Positions 1 to 7,410 are shown, counted from the stretch's first letter. The stretch is 11,965 nucleotides of DNA from an uncultured Eubacteriales bacterium (GCA_900319255.1 ONNU01000029.1:1-11965), one strand, 5' to 3'. The notes: generated by a model from the sequence alone, not told the origin. Numbers and translations: made by a program.

Positions 1-78
1 AGTTAATACGTATGGAATTATTATAAATAGGAATCAGGTGGGAAATGATTAACGGATTTCCGGTTTCCGACCAGACGC
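1..78. other. Non-coding edge downstream of mutL, with a period-7 micro-repeat
   Basis: These bases follow the mutL stop codon. No gene, RNA gene or convincing terminator hairpin is visible. Bases 55-68 are two adjacent heptamers, GATTTCC and GGTTTCC, differing at one position; they match the period-7 pattern found in other gaps of this window. A TATAAT-like string on the minus strand near the left end has no matching -35 box and was not called a promoter. Confidence 0.4.
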
Positions 79-2268
79 TTACCCTAACCTTCCGAACATC
101 TTTTCAATATCATACTTTTTCATAAAGAAATATATCGGTCTGCCGTGCGGACAGTATCTTATCTCAGGGTTGTTTTCCAGCGTCAGAACAAGCTCTATAA
201 GCTCCTCCGGATGGCTTTTGTTGCCGCCCTTTATTGCTGCGCGGCAGGCTGTGTTCGCATATATCCATTCCATCTTTTCCGAAAGCATCAGCTTCTTATG
301 CCGGCGGAGATATTCCGCTATCTCGGAAAAGCTCTCTGTTATATCAGCGCTTTCCATCATTATGGGGACGCTTCTTATCAGTATCGTGCGCTCGCCGAAC
401 TGGTCGGCTTCAAAGCCGGCTTCCATCAGCATCTCACGGTTCTCCATAACCGTTTCTACCTCGTCCTTTTCAAGCGTTACCGATACCGGCTCCAGCAGCA
501 TCTGGGACGCAAGACCGTCCTTTCTGCCCTTTAACCTTTCATACAGCAGCCTTTCATGCGCTGCGTGCTTGTCGATCACCATTATCCGCTCCGGTCCGTA
601 TTCTATGATGATATAGGTCGAAAAGATCTCGCCGATATAGCGTATGGGGACTTCGCGCTTATCCTCGTCTACAATGCTTACAGGCTTGTCGCTTACTGAT
701 GTTGTCTGCTCAGGCTCACATGGCTGCTCTTCCGCTGTTTCAGGCTCTGTTTCAGGTTCATCCGCAGGCTCCGGCTCCTGCTCCGGTTCAGGTTCAGGGG
801 AAGGCTCGGGGACGGGGGCTTTTTCCTGCGCAGGAGCAGGCTTCGGGGGGAAATGAAGTGATATAGCTTCGTCCTCGTTTTCCTCGTCCGATGATGCGGG
901 AGCTTCGGGGGCATTTTTCTGCGCGCCGAAAAGCTCTGCCGGATCGACTGAAAACAGCTCGTCGCTGCGTACCTTTTCAGCTCCCGTTCCGTCGTCTATC
1001 AGAACGATGGGGTCAGATTCCGTCAGCCCCGAAAGCTCCATCAGCCTTTTTGACTGCAGCTTTCTTGATTCGGCTGAGGGAAGGTGCTTGTCCTCATATT
1101 TTGAAAGCTTCATGATATCCGTAAGATCACGAAAATATCCGCTGGCTTCAAATTTGCGCTCCGCCTTCTGCGTACCGTAGGAAAAGCCCAGCTGGGTCGC
1201 CTTGTCTACCGGCGGGGTCAGGAGCTTCGGGTCGCTGTAGGATGCTTCGCCGTAAAGCTCGCTTTCCCGGCGGGTGTCATACTGCATCACTGCGCTTTTT
1301 ACACCGTGATAAACTGCCTGATAAACCGGCGCTTCATTGGTAAAGCGCACTTCAAGCTTTGCCGGATGGACATTTACATCCAGCATCGAGCAATTCATAT
1401 CCAGCATCAGCACACAGCAGGGGTATTTCCCTACCATTATGCTGCCCTTGTACGCCGCTTCAAGCGCTGCCATTGCCGTCTTTGAACGGACGAATCTGCC
1501 GTTGATAAAAAATATCTGCATACTGCGGTTCGCCTTGACTGAGGCTTCCGGCTTTGTAACATAGCCCTTGACGGTTATTCCGTCACGGGTATAAGATACG
1601 GGCATCAGACTTTCAAAAAAGCTTCTGCCGAAGATCTGGTAAACTGCGCTTTCTGTTTTTCCGTCGCCCTGGGTCTTCATGACCTGCTTGCCGTCACGGA
1701 TAAAGGTGAAGCTTATCTCCGGATGGGAAAGCGCCATTCTGTCCATAAGCACGGATACTGCATTTCCTTCGCTGACATCACGCTTGAGGAATTTCATCCT
1801 TGCGGGGACATTATAAAACAGATCACGGACTATTATTGTGGTGCCCTGGGGACAGCCGGTCTGCTGGAAAACCTTTTCCTCGCTGCCTTCCATTACACAG
1901 CGGGTGCCGTTGTCCTCGTCATAGTATTTCGTCAGAACCTCTGTCCTTGATACTGCGCAGACCGATGCAAGTGCTTCTCCGCGAAAGCCCAGTGTTCCTA
2001 TTGCGTCAAGATCATCAGCCCGTGTAACCTTGCTTGTGGCATGGCGCAGAAAGGCTGTCCTGACATCGGATGAGGGTATTCCCGTTCCGTCATCTGTGAC
2101 GCGCATATACTGTATTCCGCCTGCCTGTATCTCAACGGTTATATTTCTGGCTTTTGCATCTATGCTGTTTTCTACCAGCTCCTTTATTACGGAGCCGGGT
2201 CTTTCTATTACCTCGCCGGCTGCGATCAGCTCAGCGATATTCTTTGGCAAAACATTGATAACACCCAT
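79..2268 (-). CDS. mutL: DNA mismatch repair protein MutL (endonuclease type)
   Basis: MutL couples mismatch recognition by MutS to strand removal. The 729-residue product has an N-terminal GHKL ATPase: E30 and N34 in the KELVENSIDA segment, DDGTGI at 59-64, and GFRGEAL at 94-100. VNVHPAKLEVRF at 298-309 closes the N-terminal domain. A Pro/Glu-rich linker (about 474-521) leads to the dimerisation domain, which holds the metal-binding motif DKHAAHERLLYE at 566-577 (family form DQHAx2Ex4E, with K for Q). It also has ACRAAIKGG from 674, CPHGRP at 706-711 and FGR at 725-727, so it is a nicking MutL of the kind found in bacteria without MutH. QMLLEPV at 589-595 lies where clamp-contacting residues occur in Bacillus MutL (inference). 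The ATG is supported by alignment to the family N-terminus; its ribosome site (GGGTG) is weak. mutS ends 26 bases upstream, so the two are probably co-transcribed. Confidence 0.97.
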   Translation of the reverse strand: MGVINVLPKNIAELIAAGEVIERPGSVIKELVENSIDAKARNITVEIQAGGIQYMRVTDDGTGIPSSDVRTAFLRHATSKVTRADDLDAIGTLGFRGEALASVCAVSRTEVLTKYYDEDNGTRCVMEGSEEKVFQQTGCPQGTTIIVRDLFYNVPARMKFLKRDVSEGNAVSVLMDRMALSHPEISFTFIRDGKQVMKTQGDGKTESAVYQIFGRSFFESLMPVSYTRDGITVKGYVTKPEASVKANRSMQIFFINGRFVRSKTAMAALEAAYKGSIMVGKYPCCVLMLDMNCSMLDVNVHPAKLEVRFTNEAPVYQAVYHGVKSAVMQYDTRRESELYGEASYSDPKLLTPPVDKATQLGFSYGTQKAERKFEASGYFRDLTDIMKLSKYEDKHLPSAESRKLQSKRLMELSGLTESDPIVLIDDGTGAEKVRSDELFSVDPAELFGAQKNAPEAPASSDEENEDEAISLHFPPKPAPAQEKAPVPEPSPEPEPEQEPEPADEPETEPETAEEQPCEPEQTTSVSDKPVSIVDEDKREVPIRYIGEIFSTYIIIEYGPERIMVIDKHAAHERLLYERLKGRKDGLASQMLLEPVSVTLEKDEVETVMENREMLMEAGFEADQFGERTILIRSVPIMMESADITESFSEIAEYLRRHKKLMLSEKMEWIYANTACRAAIKGGNKSHPEELIELVLTLENNPEIRYCPHGRPIYFFMKKYDIEKMFGRLG

Positions 2269-2294
2269 TTTTTCACACCCGATCTATTCTGCTC

Positions 2295-4904
2295 TTATTT
2301 ATTCAGCTTTATCAGCTCGAATAATATATTCATTGCCTCAAGAGGAGTCAGCTTGTTGATATCTATTTCAGAAAGGCGCTTTTCTACCGGGGACTGCTCC
2401 TTTATCAGGCTCATCTGTATTTCCTCCGGCTCTTCCTTTCGTACAGGCTTTCGCTTCGGTGCGTCGCTTTCAAGCCGGCGGAGTATCTTCTTCGCCCTTT
2501 CGATAACACTATCGGGCAGCCCTGCAAGCTTCGCCACCTCTACACCGTAGGATTCGTCCGCAGCGCCCCTGATTATGCGGCGCAGGAAGGTCAGCTCATC
2601 GCCGTGCTTTATGGCTGCGATATTATAATTCTTAACGCCCTTCATCTTATCCTCAAGAACCGTAAGCTCATGATAATGGGTGGCGAAAAGTGTCTTTGCG
2701 CCTAATTTCTTCGTATCTGCCGCATATTCAAGCACAGCCCGGGCTATGCTCATTCCGTCATATGTCGAGGTTCCTCTGCCTATCTCGTCAAGGATAAGCA
2801 GACTGTTTTTTGTGGCGTTTTTCAGTATATACGCTACCTCGTTCATTTCCACCATAAAAGTGGACTGTCCTGTGGAAAGGTCGTCAGATGCGCCTATCCT
2901 TGTGAAAATGCTGTCTACGACCGATATCTCTGCGCTTTTCGCCGGAACATAGCTTCCTATCTGCGCCATCAGAACGATAAGGGCTGTCTGGCGCATATAT
3001 GTGGATTTACCGGACATATTCGGACCGGTGATTATTGCTACACGGTTTTCGTTCAGGTCAAGCTCTGTGTCATTCGGTACAAACTGAACGTTTTCAATAA
3101 GCCTTTCAACAACAGGATGTCTGCCGTCCTTTATCCTTACCGAGCCGTCATTTTTCATAACCGGGCAGCAGTAATTATTATCCGCCGCTACCTGTCCCAG
3201 CGATGCAAGCACATCAAGCTCCGCTGCGGCTGAGGCTGTTTCGGAAATGCGGACTGAGGCTTCGGCTACCGATTTTCTTATCTTTTCAAATATCGCATAT
3301 TCAAGCTCGTTTGCCCTGTCCTTTGCGCCAAGTATGCGGCGTTCAAGGTTTTTCAGCTCTTCCGTGATATACCTCTCTCCATTGGTCAGGGTCTGCTTGC
3401 GGATATATGTATCGGGAACCATTTCCTTATAGGAGTTTGTGACCTCGATATAATAGCCGAATACACGGTTATAGCCTATTTTCAGCTTGGGAATGCCTGT
3501 TTTTTCACGCTCTCTTGCCTCTATCCTTGCAAGATGCTCGCTGCCGCCGTTCATATCGTCGCGCAGCTCGTCAAGCTCATCCGAACAGCCTTCCCTTATC
3601 ATTCCGCCCTCACGCACTGAAAAGGGCGGTTCGTCTACTATGGAATTATCAATAAGATCAGCTATATCCTCAAGCTGATCTATCTTTGTATACAGCTCGT
3701 GAAGCAGTCTGCATCGTGCAGGCTCTACGCTTTTGCGCACCTCCGGCAGACGGCGCAGCGCAGCGCACAATGAACGCAGCTCCCGGGCATTTGCAGAACC
3801 GTATACTATCCTTGTGATGACACGCTGGATATCGTTCATTCCCGAAAGCGCATCCCTCAGCTCGGTGCGCATCATTATATTGTCATAAAGCTCCCCCACT
3901 GCTGCCTGGCGGCGGGTTATCCTGCCGATGCTCACAAGGGGCTTTTCGATATAGCTTTTTATCAGACGCTTTCCCATTGATGTGCGGGTCTTATCAAGCA
4001 CAGCAAGCAGCGAAGCGTTTTTATTCCGGCTGTTCAGCGGCTCCGTCAGTTCAAGATTACGGCGGGTATTATAATCAAGATGCACATACTGCTCGCCGCT
4101 GTATACCTCGATGCCGTTTATCCTCTGCATCCCGCCCTTCTGGGTGCGTGATAGATACAGAAGCAGCGCTCCCACCGCTGATACGGCGTTCGGCTTATCT
4201 CCTATGCCCAGCTCCTCAGGTGTTTTTCCGTCAAACTGCTTTTTCAGCCTTTCACAGGCATCGCTGTATGAAAAATCCTCATCGTCAAGCATATTGACAC
4301 AAGCCGAAAGCTTATCCTTGATAAATGTCCCCAAGGTGCGGAAGCCTACGGTATCGCCGCCGATAACAAGCTCGCTGGGGCTGTATTTCAGAAGCTCATC
4401 CTTGATAAAGGCTTCTGCGTCCTCTGCCTGCGCGGCTGTGGCATAAAGCTCGCCCGTTGATACGTCACAAAAGGCAAGCCCGGTCTGATCCTTTCTTGTG
4501 AAAACGGAAGCGATAAAGTTATTGCTGCCGTCCTCAAGCATACTTTGCTCCATGACCGTTCCCGGGGTTATTATCCTTATGACCTCACGCTTTACAAGCT
4601 TTTTTGCCTGGGACGGATCCTCTGTCTGCTCGCATACCGCTACCTTATAGCCCTTTGCGATAAGCCGCGCGGCATAGGTCTCATAGCTGTGAAAGGGAAC
4701 GCCGCACATGGGAGCGCGTTCCTTGAGTCCGCATTCCTTGCCTGTCAGGGTCAGCTCCAGTTCTCTTGAAGCTGTCTTTGCATCTTCAAAGAACATCTCA
4801 TAAAAATCCCCCACACGGAAGAAAACTATGGCATCCTTATTCTGTTCCTTTACGCTGAGATACTGCTGCATCAGCGGTGACAGGATCTCCTGCTTCTCCT
4901 TCAT
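2295..4904 (-). CDS. mutS: DNA mismatch repair protein MutS
   Basis: MutS binds mismatches and small loops in new DNA and recruits MutL. The 869-residue product is full length for the family. The mismatch-reading F-x-E motif is F34-Y35-E36 within RVGDFYEMF. The ABC-type ATPase has Walker A GPNMSGKS at 627-634, STFMVEMNE at 671-679, Walker B LLILDE at 702-707 followed by IGRGTSTYDG, and THYHEL at 742-747. The C-terminal region has a helix-turn-helix-like segment and then QMSLI at 830-834, which resembles the QxxLF-type sliding-clamp-binding peptide of Bacillus MutS (inference). The ATG lies 8 bases after an AAGGAGA ribosome site. It sits between the ricA-like gene (75-base gap) and mutL (26-base gap), as in the Bacillus subtilis locus but without cotE. 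Confidence 0.98.
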   Translation of the reverse strand: MKEKQEILSPLMQQYLSVKEQNKDAIVFFRVGDFYEMFFEDAKTASRELELTLTGKECGLKERAPMCGVPFHSYETYAARLIAKGYKVAVCEQTEDPSQAKKLVKREVIRIITPGTVMEQSMLEDGSNNFIASVFTRKDQTGLAFCDVSTGELYATAAQAEDAEAFIKDELLKYSPSELVIGGDTVGFRTLGTFIKDKLSACVNMLDDEDFSYSDACERLKKQFDGKTPEELGIGDKPNAVSAVGALLLYLSRTQKGGMQRINGIEVYSGEQYVHLDYNTRRNLELTEPLNSRNKNASLLAVLDKTRTSMGKRLIKSYIEKPLVSIGRITRRQAAVGELYDNIMMRTELRDALSGMNDIQRVITRIVYGSANARELRSLCAALRRLPEVRKSVEPARCRLLHELYTKIDQLEDIADLIDNSIVDEPPFSVREGGMIREGCSDELDELRDDMNGGSEHLARIEAREREKTGIPKLKIGYNRVFGYYIEVTNSYKEMVPDTYIRKQTLTNGERYITEELKNLERRILGAKDRANELEYAIFEKIRKSVAEASVRISETASAAAELDVLASLGQVAADNNYCCPVMKNDGSVRIKDGRHPVVERLIENVQFVPNDTELDLNENRVAIITGPNMSGKSTYMRQTALIVLMAQIGSYVPAKSAEISVVDSIFTRIGASDDLSTGQSTFMVEMNEVAYILKNATKNSLLILDEIGRGTSTYDGMSIARAVLEYAADTKKLGAKTLFATHYHELTVLEDKMKGVKNYNIAAIKHGDELTFLRRIIRGAADESYGVEVAKLAGLPDSVIERAKKILRRLESDAPKRKPVRKEEPEEIQMSLIKEQSPVEKRLSEIDINKLTPLEAMNILFELIKLNK

Positions 4905-4938
4905 TTTGCGTTCTCCTTTTTATTTTCTGGCATTTTCC

Positions 4939-4963
4939 GGTATGCGCCGTCTGCAGGCATACC
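4939..4963. other. Small stem-loop between the ricA-like gene and mutS
   Basis: GGTATGC at 4939-4945 pairs perfectly with GCATACC at 4957-4963 around an 11-base loop. No T-run follows on the minus strand, so it is not a canonical intrinsic terminator. It could shape or protect the mRNA between the two genes, or be chance. Confidence 0.3.
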
Positions 4964-4979
4964 CATTCCGGCAGACCGC

Positions 4980-5399
4980 TCAGCCGCATCCGCCGCAGCT
5001 GCCGCAGCTGCCTGTGCATGAGGGAAGATAATCCGTTGTATCGGGATCCTCACCCTCTGCGCACTGCTTGATTATCGCTGTGATACGGTTCATCAGTACA
5101 TCATATGCGTCCTTTGCATCGTTATAGCAGATCATTCTTTCATTTGTCATGATCTTTGCATAGACCTTGCGCATATTTTCATTGAGCTGTCTGATCTTTG
5201 CGTTGTCTCTGTCATCCTCGTCCTTTGAGGTCTCCGCGGAGATCTCCTCACGGACATTGCCGAATTCCTCGATAAGCCTTTGCAGCTCCTCATCCTCATC
5301 TGCTGCCTGCTTTGCAGCCTGATATACAATATAACATTCCTCTTTCTGCAGCTGTCTGCCCAGCTCTCTTGTGATCTCAATAATATCCTTGTTTTCCAT
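4980..5399 (-). CDS. YlbF/YmcA family protein (RicA-like) with Cys-rich tail
   Basis: This 139-residue, mostly helical, highly charged protein fits the Com_YlbF/YmcA family. In Bacillus, YmcA (RicA), YlbF (RicF) and YaaT (RicT) form a complex that carries Fe-S clusters and affects RNA maturation, sporulation, competence and biofilm formation. It ends in CTGSCGSCGGCG, giving cysteines C128, C132, C135 and C138, a plausible metal or Fe-S ligand set; three more cysteines lie in the body. The gene occupies the ymcA position directly between miaB and mutS, which supports RicA rather than RicF. The symbol is left blank because the paralogues are hard to separate by eye. The ATG follows an AAAGGAGA ribosome site. 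A 124-base gap separates it from miaB upstream. Confidence 0.85.
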   Translation of the reverse strand: MENKDIIEITRELGRQLQKEECYIVYQAAKQAADEDEELQRLIEEFGNVREEISAETSKDEDDRDNAKIRQLNENMRKVYAKIMTNERMICYNDAKDAYDVLMNRITAIIKQCAEGEDPDTTDYLPSCTGSCGSCGGCG

Positions 5400-5523
5400 T
5401 TTATTTTCTCCTTTTGATTAATTTATTGTAATGGGTTAGTGGTTAGTGATTTAGTGTAACCTCTCAGATTAACAAGAGGAAGCAAGGAACGGAGACTTCC
5501 CTTTAATACCTGACTCCAAATTC
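5400..5523. other. Gap between miaB and the ricA-like gene
   Basis: This 124-base AT-rich gap holds the ricA-like ribosome site at its left end and a period-7 repeat at 5434-5447. No clear terminator is visible. A weak imperfect pairing (GGAAG with CTTCC near 5478-5502) lacks a following T-run on the minus strand. Whether miaB transcripts continue into ricA-mutS-mutL cannot be decided from the sequence. Confidence 0.4.
5434..5447. repeat. Heptamer tandem repeat GGTTAGT x2
   Basis: Two perfect adjacent copies of GGTTAGT are followed by the decayed copy GATTTAG. The repeat is non-coding and shares its 7-base period with repeats near 55, 5519, 7411 and 7478. Confidence 0.6.
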
Positions 5524-5532
5524 CTAATTCCT
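5519..5532. repeat. Heptamer tandem repeat AATTCCT x2 across the miaB stop
   Basis: Two perfect copies of AATTCCT lie end to end. The TAG stop codon of miaB (minus strand, 5524-5526) falls inside the array, so the last residues of MiaB are encoded next to repeat sequence. Confidence 0.6.
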
Positions 5533-6933
5533 GACCTTTCCCCTCAAAATCCAGTTTCTTGCTTCGGTTATTTCGACCTGCCGGAAGGTTCCGATAAGGC
5601 CGGGGGCTTCGTTTATTTCCACTACTATATTATTTGCGGTTCTTGCATTCAGCACGCCTTCTCTTGCCTGTTCCTCCACAAGCACACGATAACTGTTGCC
5701 TACCATTCCGGCGCAGCGCTCAGCGGCTATCTCCTCCTGTACCTTCAGAAGCTCCCCGAGCCATTTTGCCTTTTCATCATGGGAAACGGGGTCATGGAAT
5801 TTTGCAGCCGGAGTTCCTACTCTGGGTGAATAGATAAAGGTGAAAAGCGAGGTGAATTTCACTCTCCTGATAAGATCCAGGGTCTCGCAGAATTCCTCAT
5901 AGGTTTCTCCCGGAAAGCCTACTATAACATCACTGGTCAGTGAAAGATCAGGTATTCTGCTTTTTGCATAATCCGCTATTTCAAGATATTTTTCTCTTGT
6001 ATAGCGGCGGTTCATCTGTTTGAGAACACGGTCGCTGCCGCACTGGAAGGGCAGATGAAGATGATTGCAGATCTTATCGTTTGACGCCATGACATCTATA
6101 AGCTCCTTTGAAGCGTCCTTGGGATGTGAGGTCATGAAGCGCACACGGAAATCTCCCTCGATCTCCGCTACGCTTTTGAGAAGCTGCGCAAAGCTGATAT
6201 CTGTGTCCAGCCCTTTTCCGTATGAATTGACATTCTGTCCCAGCAGGGTTATGTCCTTATAGCCGGCTCTGACCATTTCTCTGGCTTCGCTGATGATATT
6301 TTCGGGAAGGCGGCTGCGCTCACGTCCTCTGACATGGGGGACGATGCAGTAGGTGCAGAAATTATCGCAGCCGTACATTATAGGCAGCCATCCCTTGAAG
6401 CTTCCGTCACGGTGCAGCGGCAGACCCTCATAGATTTGTCCGTCATCCGTTCCTCTTTCGATCAGCCTTTTTCCCCCGGTCACTGCATTATATACAAGCT
6501 CGGGGAACCTGTGTATTACATGGGTACCGAAAACCAGTCCTACATAGGGAAAGCTGCGGTGAATCCTTTCGGCAATATGCTGCTGCTCCATCATGCATCC
6601 GCAAAGACCGATGAGCAGTGACGGCTTTTTCTTTTTGAGCGCTTTCAGCTCGCCTACATTTCCGAATACACGATCCTCTGCGTGCTCTCTGACTGCGCAG
6701 GTGTTGAAGATGATGATATCGGCTTCGGTCTTGTCCTCAGTCAGAGCGCAGCCCATCTGTTCAAGCATACCCTTGAGCTTTTCGCTGTCCGCTACATTCT
6801 GCTGGCAGCCATAGGTGCGGACAAATGCCGCCGGCTGCTTATTTCCTGCCCGAAGATACAGTATGTCCTCAAGCTGACTTATATACTGCTGCTGGCGCTG
6901 AAGCTCCTCAGCATTTACGTTATTTTCTTTCAT
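5524..6933 (-). CDS. miaB: tRNA-2-methylthio-N6-dimethylallyladenosine synthase MiaB
   Basis: MiaB is a radical-SAM enzyme that adds a methylthio group to i6A37 of tRNAs reading codons that start with U. Numbering from the chosen start (469 residues), the UPF0004 domain has cluster cysteines C43 (TYGCQ), C79 (FNTCAVRE) and C113 (LCGCM). The radical-SAM motif CDNFCTYC gives C189, C193 and C196. GQNVNSYG, SHP, FQCGSD and DVIVGFPGE follow in family order, and a TRAM RNA-binding domain fills about 405-469. The frame stays open to 7212, but the ATG at 6933 is preferred: GGGAG lies 7 bases upstream, the length then fits the family, and the extra 93 codons would run through an intergenic repeat. A secondary candidate ATG at 7005 has a poorly spaced ribosome site. 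It heads the miaB-ricA-mutS-mutL block. Confidence 0.95.
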   Translation of the reverse strand: MKENNVNAEELQRQQQYISQLEDILYLRAGNKQPAAFVRTYGCQQNVADSEKLKGMLEQMGCALTEDKTEADIIIFNTCAVREHAEDRVFGNVGELKALKKKKPSLLIGLCGCMMEQQHIAERIHRSFPYVGLVFGTHVIHRFPELVYNAVTGGKRLIERGTDDGQIYEGLPLHRDGSFKGWLPIMYGCDNFCTYCIVPHVRGRERSRLPENIISEAREMVRAGYKDITLLGQNVNSYGKGLDTDISFAQLLKSVAEIEGDFRVRFMTSHPKDASKELIDVMASNDKICNHLHLPFQCGSDRVLKQMNRRYTREKYLEIADYAKSRIPDLSLTSDVIVGFPGETYEEFCETLDLIRRVKFTSLFTFIYSPRVGTPAAKFHDPVSHDEKAKWLGELLKVQEEIAAERCAGMVGNSYRVLVEEQAREGVLNARTANNIVVEINEAPGLIGTFRQVEITEARNWILRGKVRN

Positions 6934-6940
6934 TATATCA

Positions 6941-6945
6941 CTCCC
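6941..6945 (-). promoter_or_regulatory. Ribosome binding site that decides the miaB start
   Basis: GGGAG on the minus strand lies 7 bases before the ATG at 6933-6931. No upstream in-frame ATG (7005, 7047, 7212) has an equally good site and spacing. Confidence 0.6.
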
Positions 6946-7056
6946 GCTGTTTATTTCATTTTTCGTTCTTTCTTTTCCCGGAGGTCTCTTTTTCTCCTCC
7001 CCCATCGTCCCTTTTACCCCGTTTTTCAGGAATTTTTTCCGCTTCATCAAAATACA

Positions 7057-7088
7057 ATTATAATAACATACCGCGTCCCATTTTGCAA
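7057..7088 (-). promoter_or_regulatory. Possible miaB promoter (TTGCAA, 20 bases, TATAAT)
   Basis: A perfect TATAAT lies at 7062-7057 on the minus strand and TTGCAA at 7088-7083, separated by 20 bases, which is longer than the usual 16-18. It would give a leader of about 115 bases before miaB. The -35 part overlaps the edge of the tandem repeat. The call rests on a consensus match only. Confidence 0.3.
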
Positions 7089-7094
7089 CCGGCG

Positions 7095-7109
7095 CCGGCG
7101 TGCCGCCGG
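7095..7109. other. GC hairpin in repeat copy 1
   Basis: CCGGCG, loop TGC, CGCCGG: a perfect 6-base GC-only stem. No T-run follows on either strand, so it is not a standard terminator. The same hairpin recurs in copy 2. Confidence 0.5.
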
Positions 7110-7159
7110 TGTCAAAATCGCGGGACAGGTCTGACAAAGCGTCACTTTTGTTTCCGCGT

Positions 7160-7187
7160 GTTATAGTTGGGTGGTAAGGGGAAACAA
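7160..7187 (-). promoter_or_regulatory. Promoter-like block in repeat copy 1
   Basis: On the minus strand TTGTTT (7187-7182) and TATAAC (7165-7160) are separated by 16 bases. The -10 box matches consensus at five of six positions; the -35 box is poor. The arrangement is kept in copy 2, which is the main reason to record it. It would point toward miaB. Confidence 0.25.
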
Positions 7188-7246
7188 ATATTTTCTGAGC
7201 CGGCTCCTTCAAAAACTCCCAGAATTATTTTACACGAACGCCGCCG

Positions 7247-7261
7247 CCGGCGTGCCGCCGG
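7247..7261. other. GC hairpin in repeat copy 2
   Basis: CCGGCG, loop TGC, CGCCGG, identical to the hairpin in copy 1 although nearby sequence has diverged. No T-run follows it. Confidence 0.5.
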
Positions 7262-7313
7262 GGTCAAAATCGCGGGGGCAGTTTCGGAAATAGCGTTACT
7301 TTCGCTCTCGCGT

Positions 7314-7341
7314 GTTATAGTTGGATGGGAAGGGGAAACAA
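7314..7341 (-). promoter_or_regulatory. Promoter-like block in repeat copy 2
   Basis: TTGTTT (7341-7336) and TATAAC (7319-7314) on the minus strand are again 16 bases apart, matching copy 1 in sequence and spacing. Activity is unproven. Confidence 0.25.
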
Positions 7342-7382
7342 AAAATCCTCAAAGCCAGATCCATATCAAAGTCCCGGAAATG

Positions 7383-7410
7383 CTTTACACCAACCCGCTA
7401 CCTGGCGGCA
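7383..7410. repeat. Truncated start of a third repeat unit
   Basis: CTTTACACCAACCCGC resembles the start of copy 2 (TTTTACACGAACGCC), and a short GC-rich stretch follows before the similarity ends. This suggests the array was once longer or was cut here. Confidence 0.4.

Larger units (their letters stand above)
7080..7226. repeat. Intergenic direct repeat, copy 1
   Basis: This is the first of two adjacent copies. Blocks shared with copy 2 are the ATTTT-CA edge, the hairpin at 7095-7109, GTCAAAATCGCGGG at 7111-7124, CGCGTGTTATAGTTGG at 7155-7170, and AAGGGGAAACAAA at 7176-7188. Between the blocks the copies have diverged and differ by small indels. Confidence 0.8.
7227..7382. repeat. Intergenic direct repeat, copy 2
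   Basis: This is the second copy, displaced from copy 1 by 152 to 155 bases along its length. It carries the same ordered blocks: TTTTACAC edge, hairpin at 7247-7261, GTCAAAATCGCGGG at 7263-7276, CGCGTGTTATAGTTGG at 7309-7324 and AAGGGGAAACAAA at 7330-7342. Confidence 0.8.

Noticed and set aside
1..40. Minus-strand promoter with a TATAAT-like box near the left edge
   Set aside because: No acceptable -35 box at normal spacing, and the downstream gene is outside the window.
644..856. Plus-strand open frame opposite the MutL linker
   Set aside because: It is a Ser/Gly-rich shadow of the Pro/Glu codons on the other strand, with no ribosome site.
4939..4963. Rho-independent terminator after the ricA-like gene
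   Set aside because: The stem has an 11-base loop and no T-run on the minus strand.
7321..7345. AAGGGGAAACAAA as part of a Mn riboswitch (yybP-ykoY) upstream of mntP
   Set aside because: The characteristic GGGGAGUA and partner loop sequences are not present, and the same string occurs in the upstream repeat copy.
7080..7410. CRISPR array
   Set aside because: The repeat unit is about 150 bases with diverged copies, not short identical repeats with unique spacers, and no cas gene is present.
7080..7410. Insertion sequence or MITE
   Set aside because: No transposase, clear terminal inverted repeats or target-site duplication could be found; a plain tandem repeat fits better.
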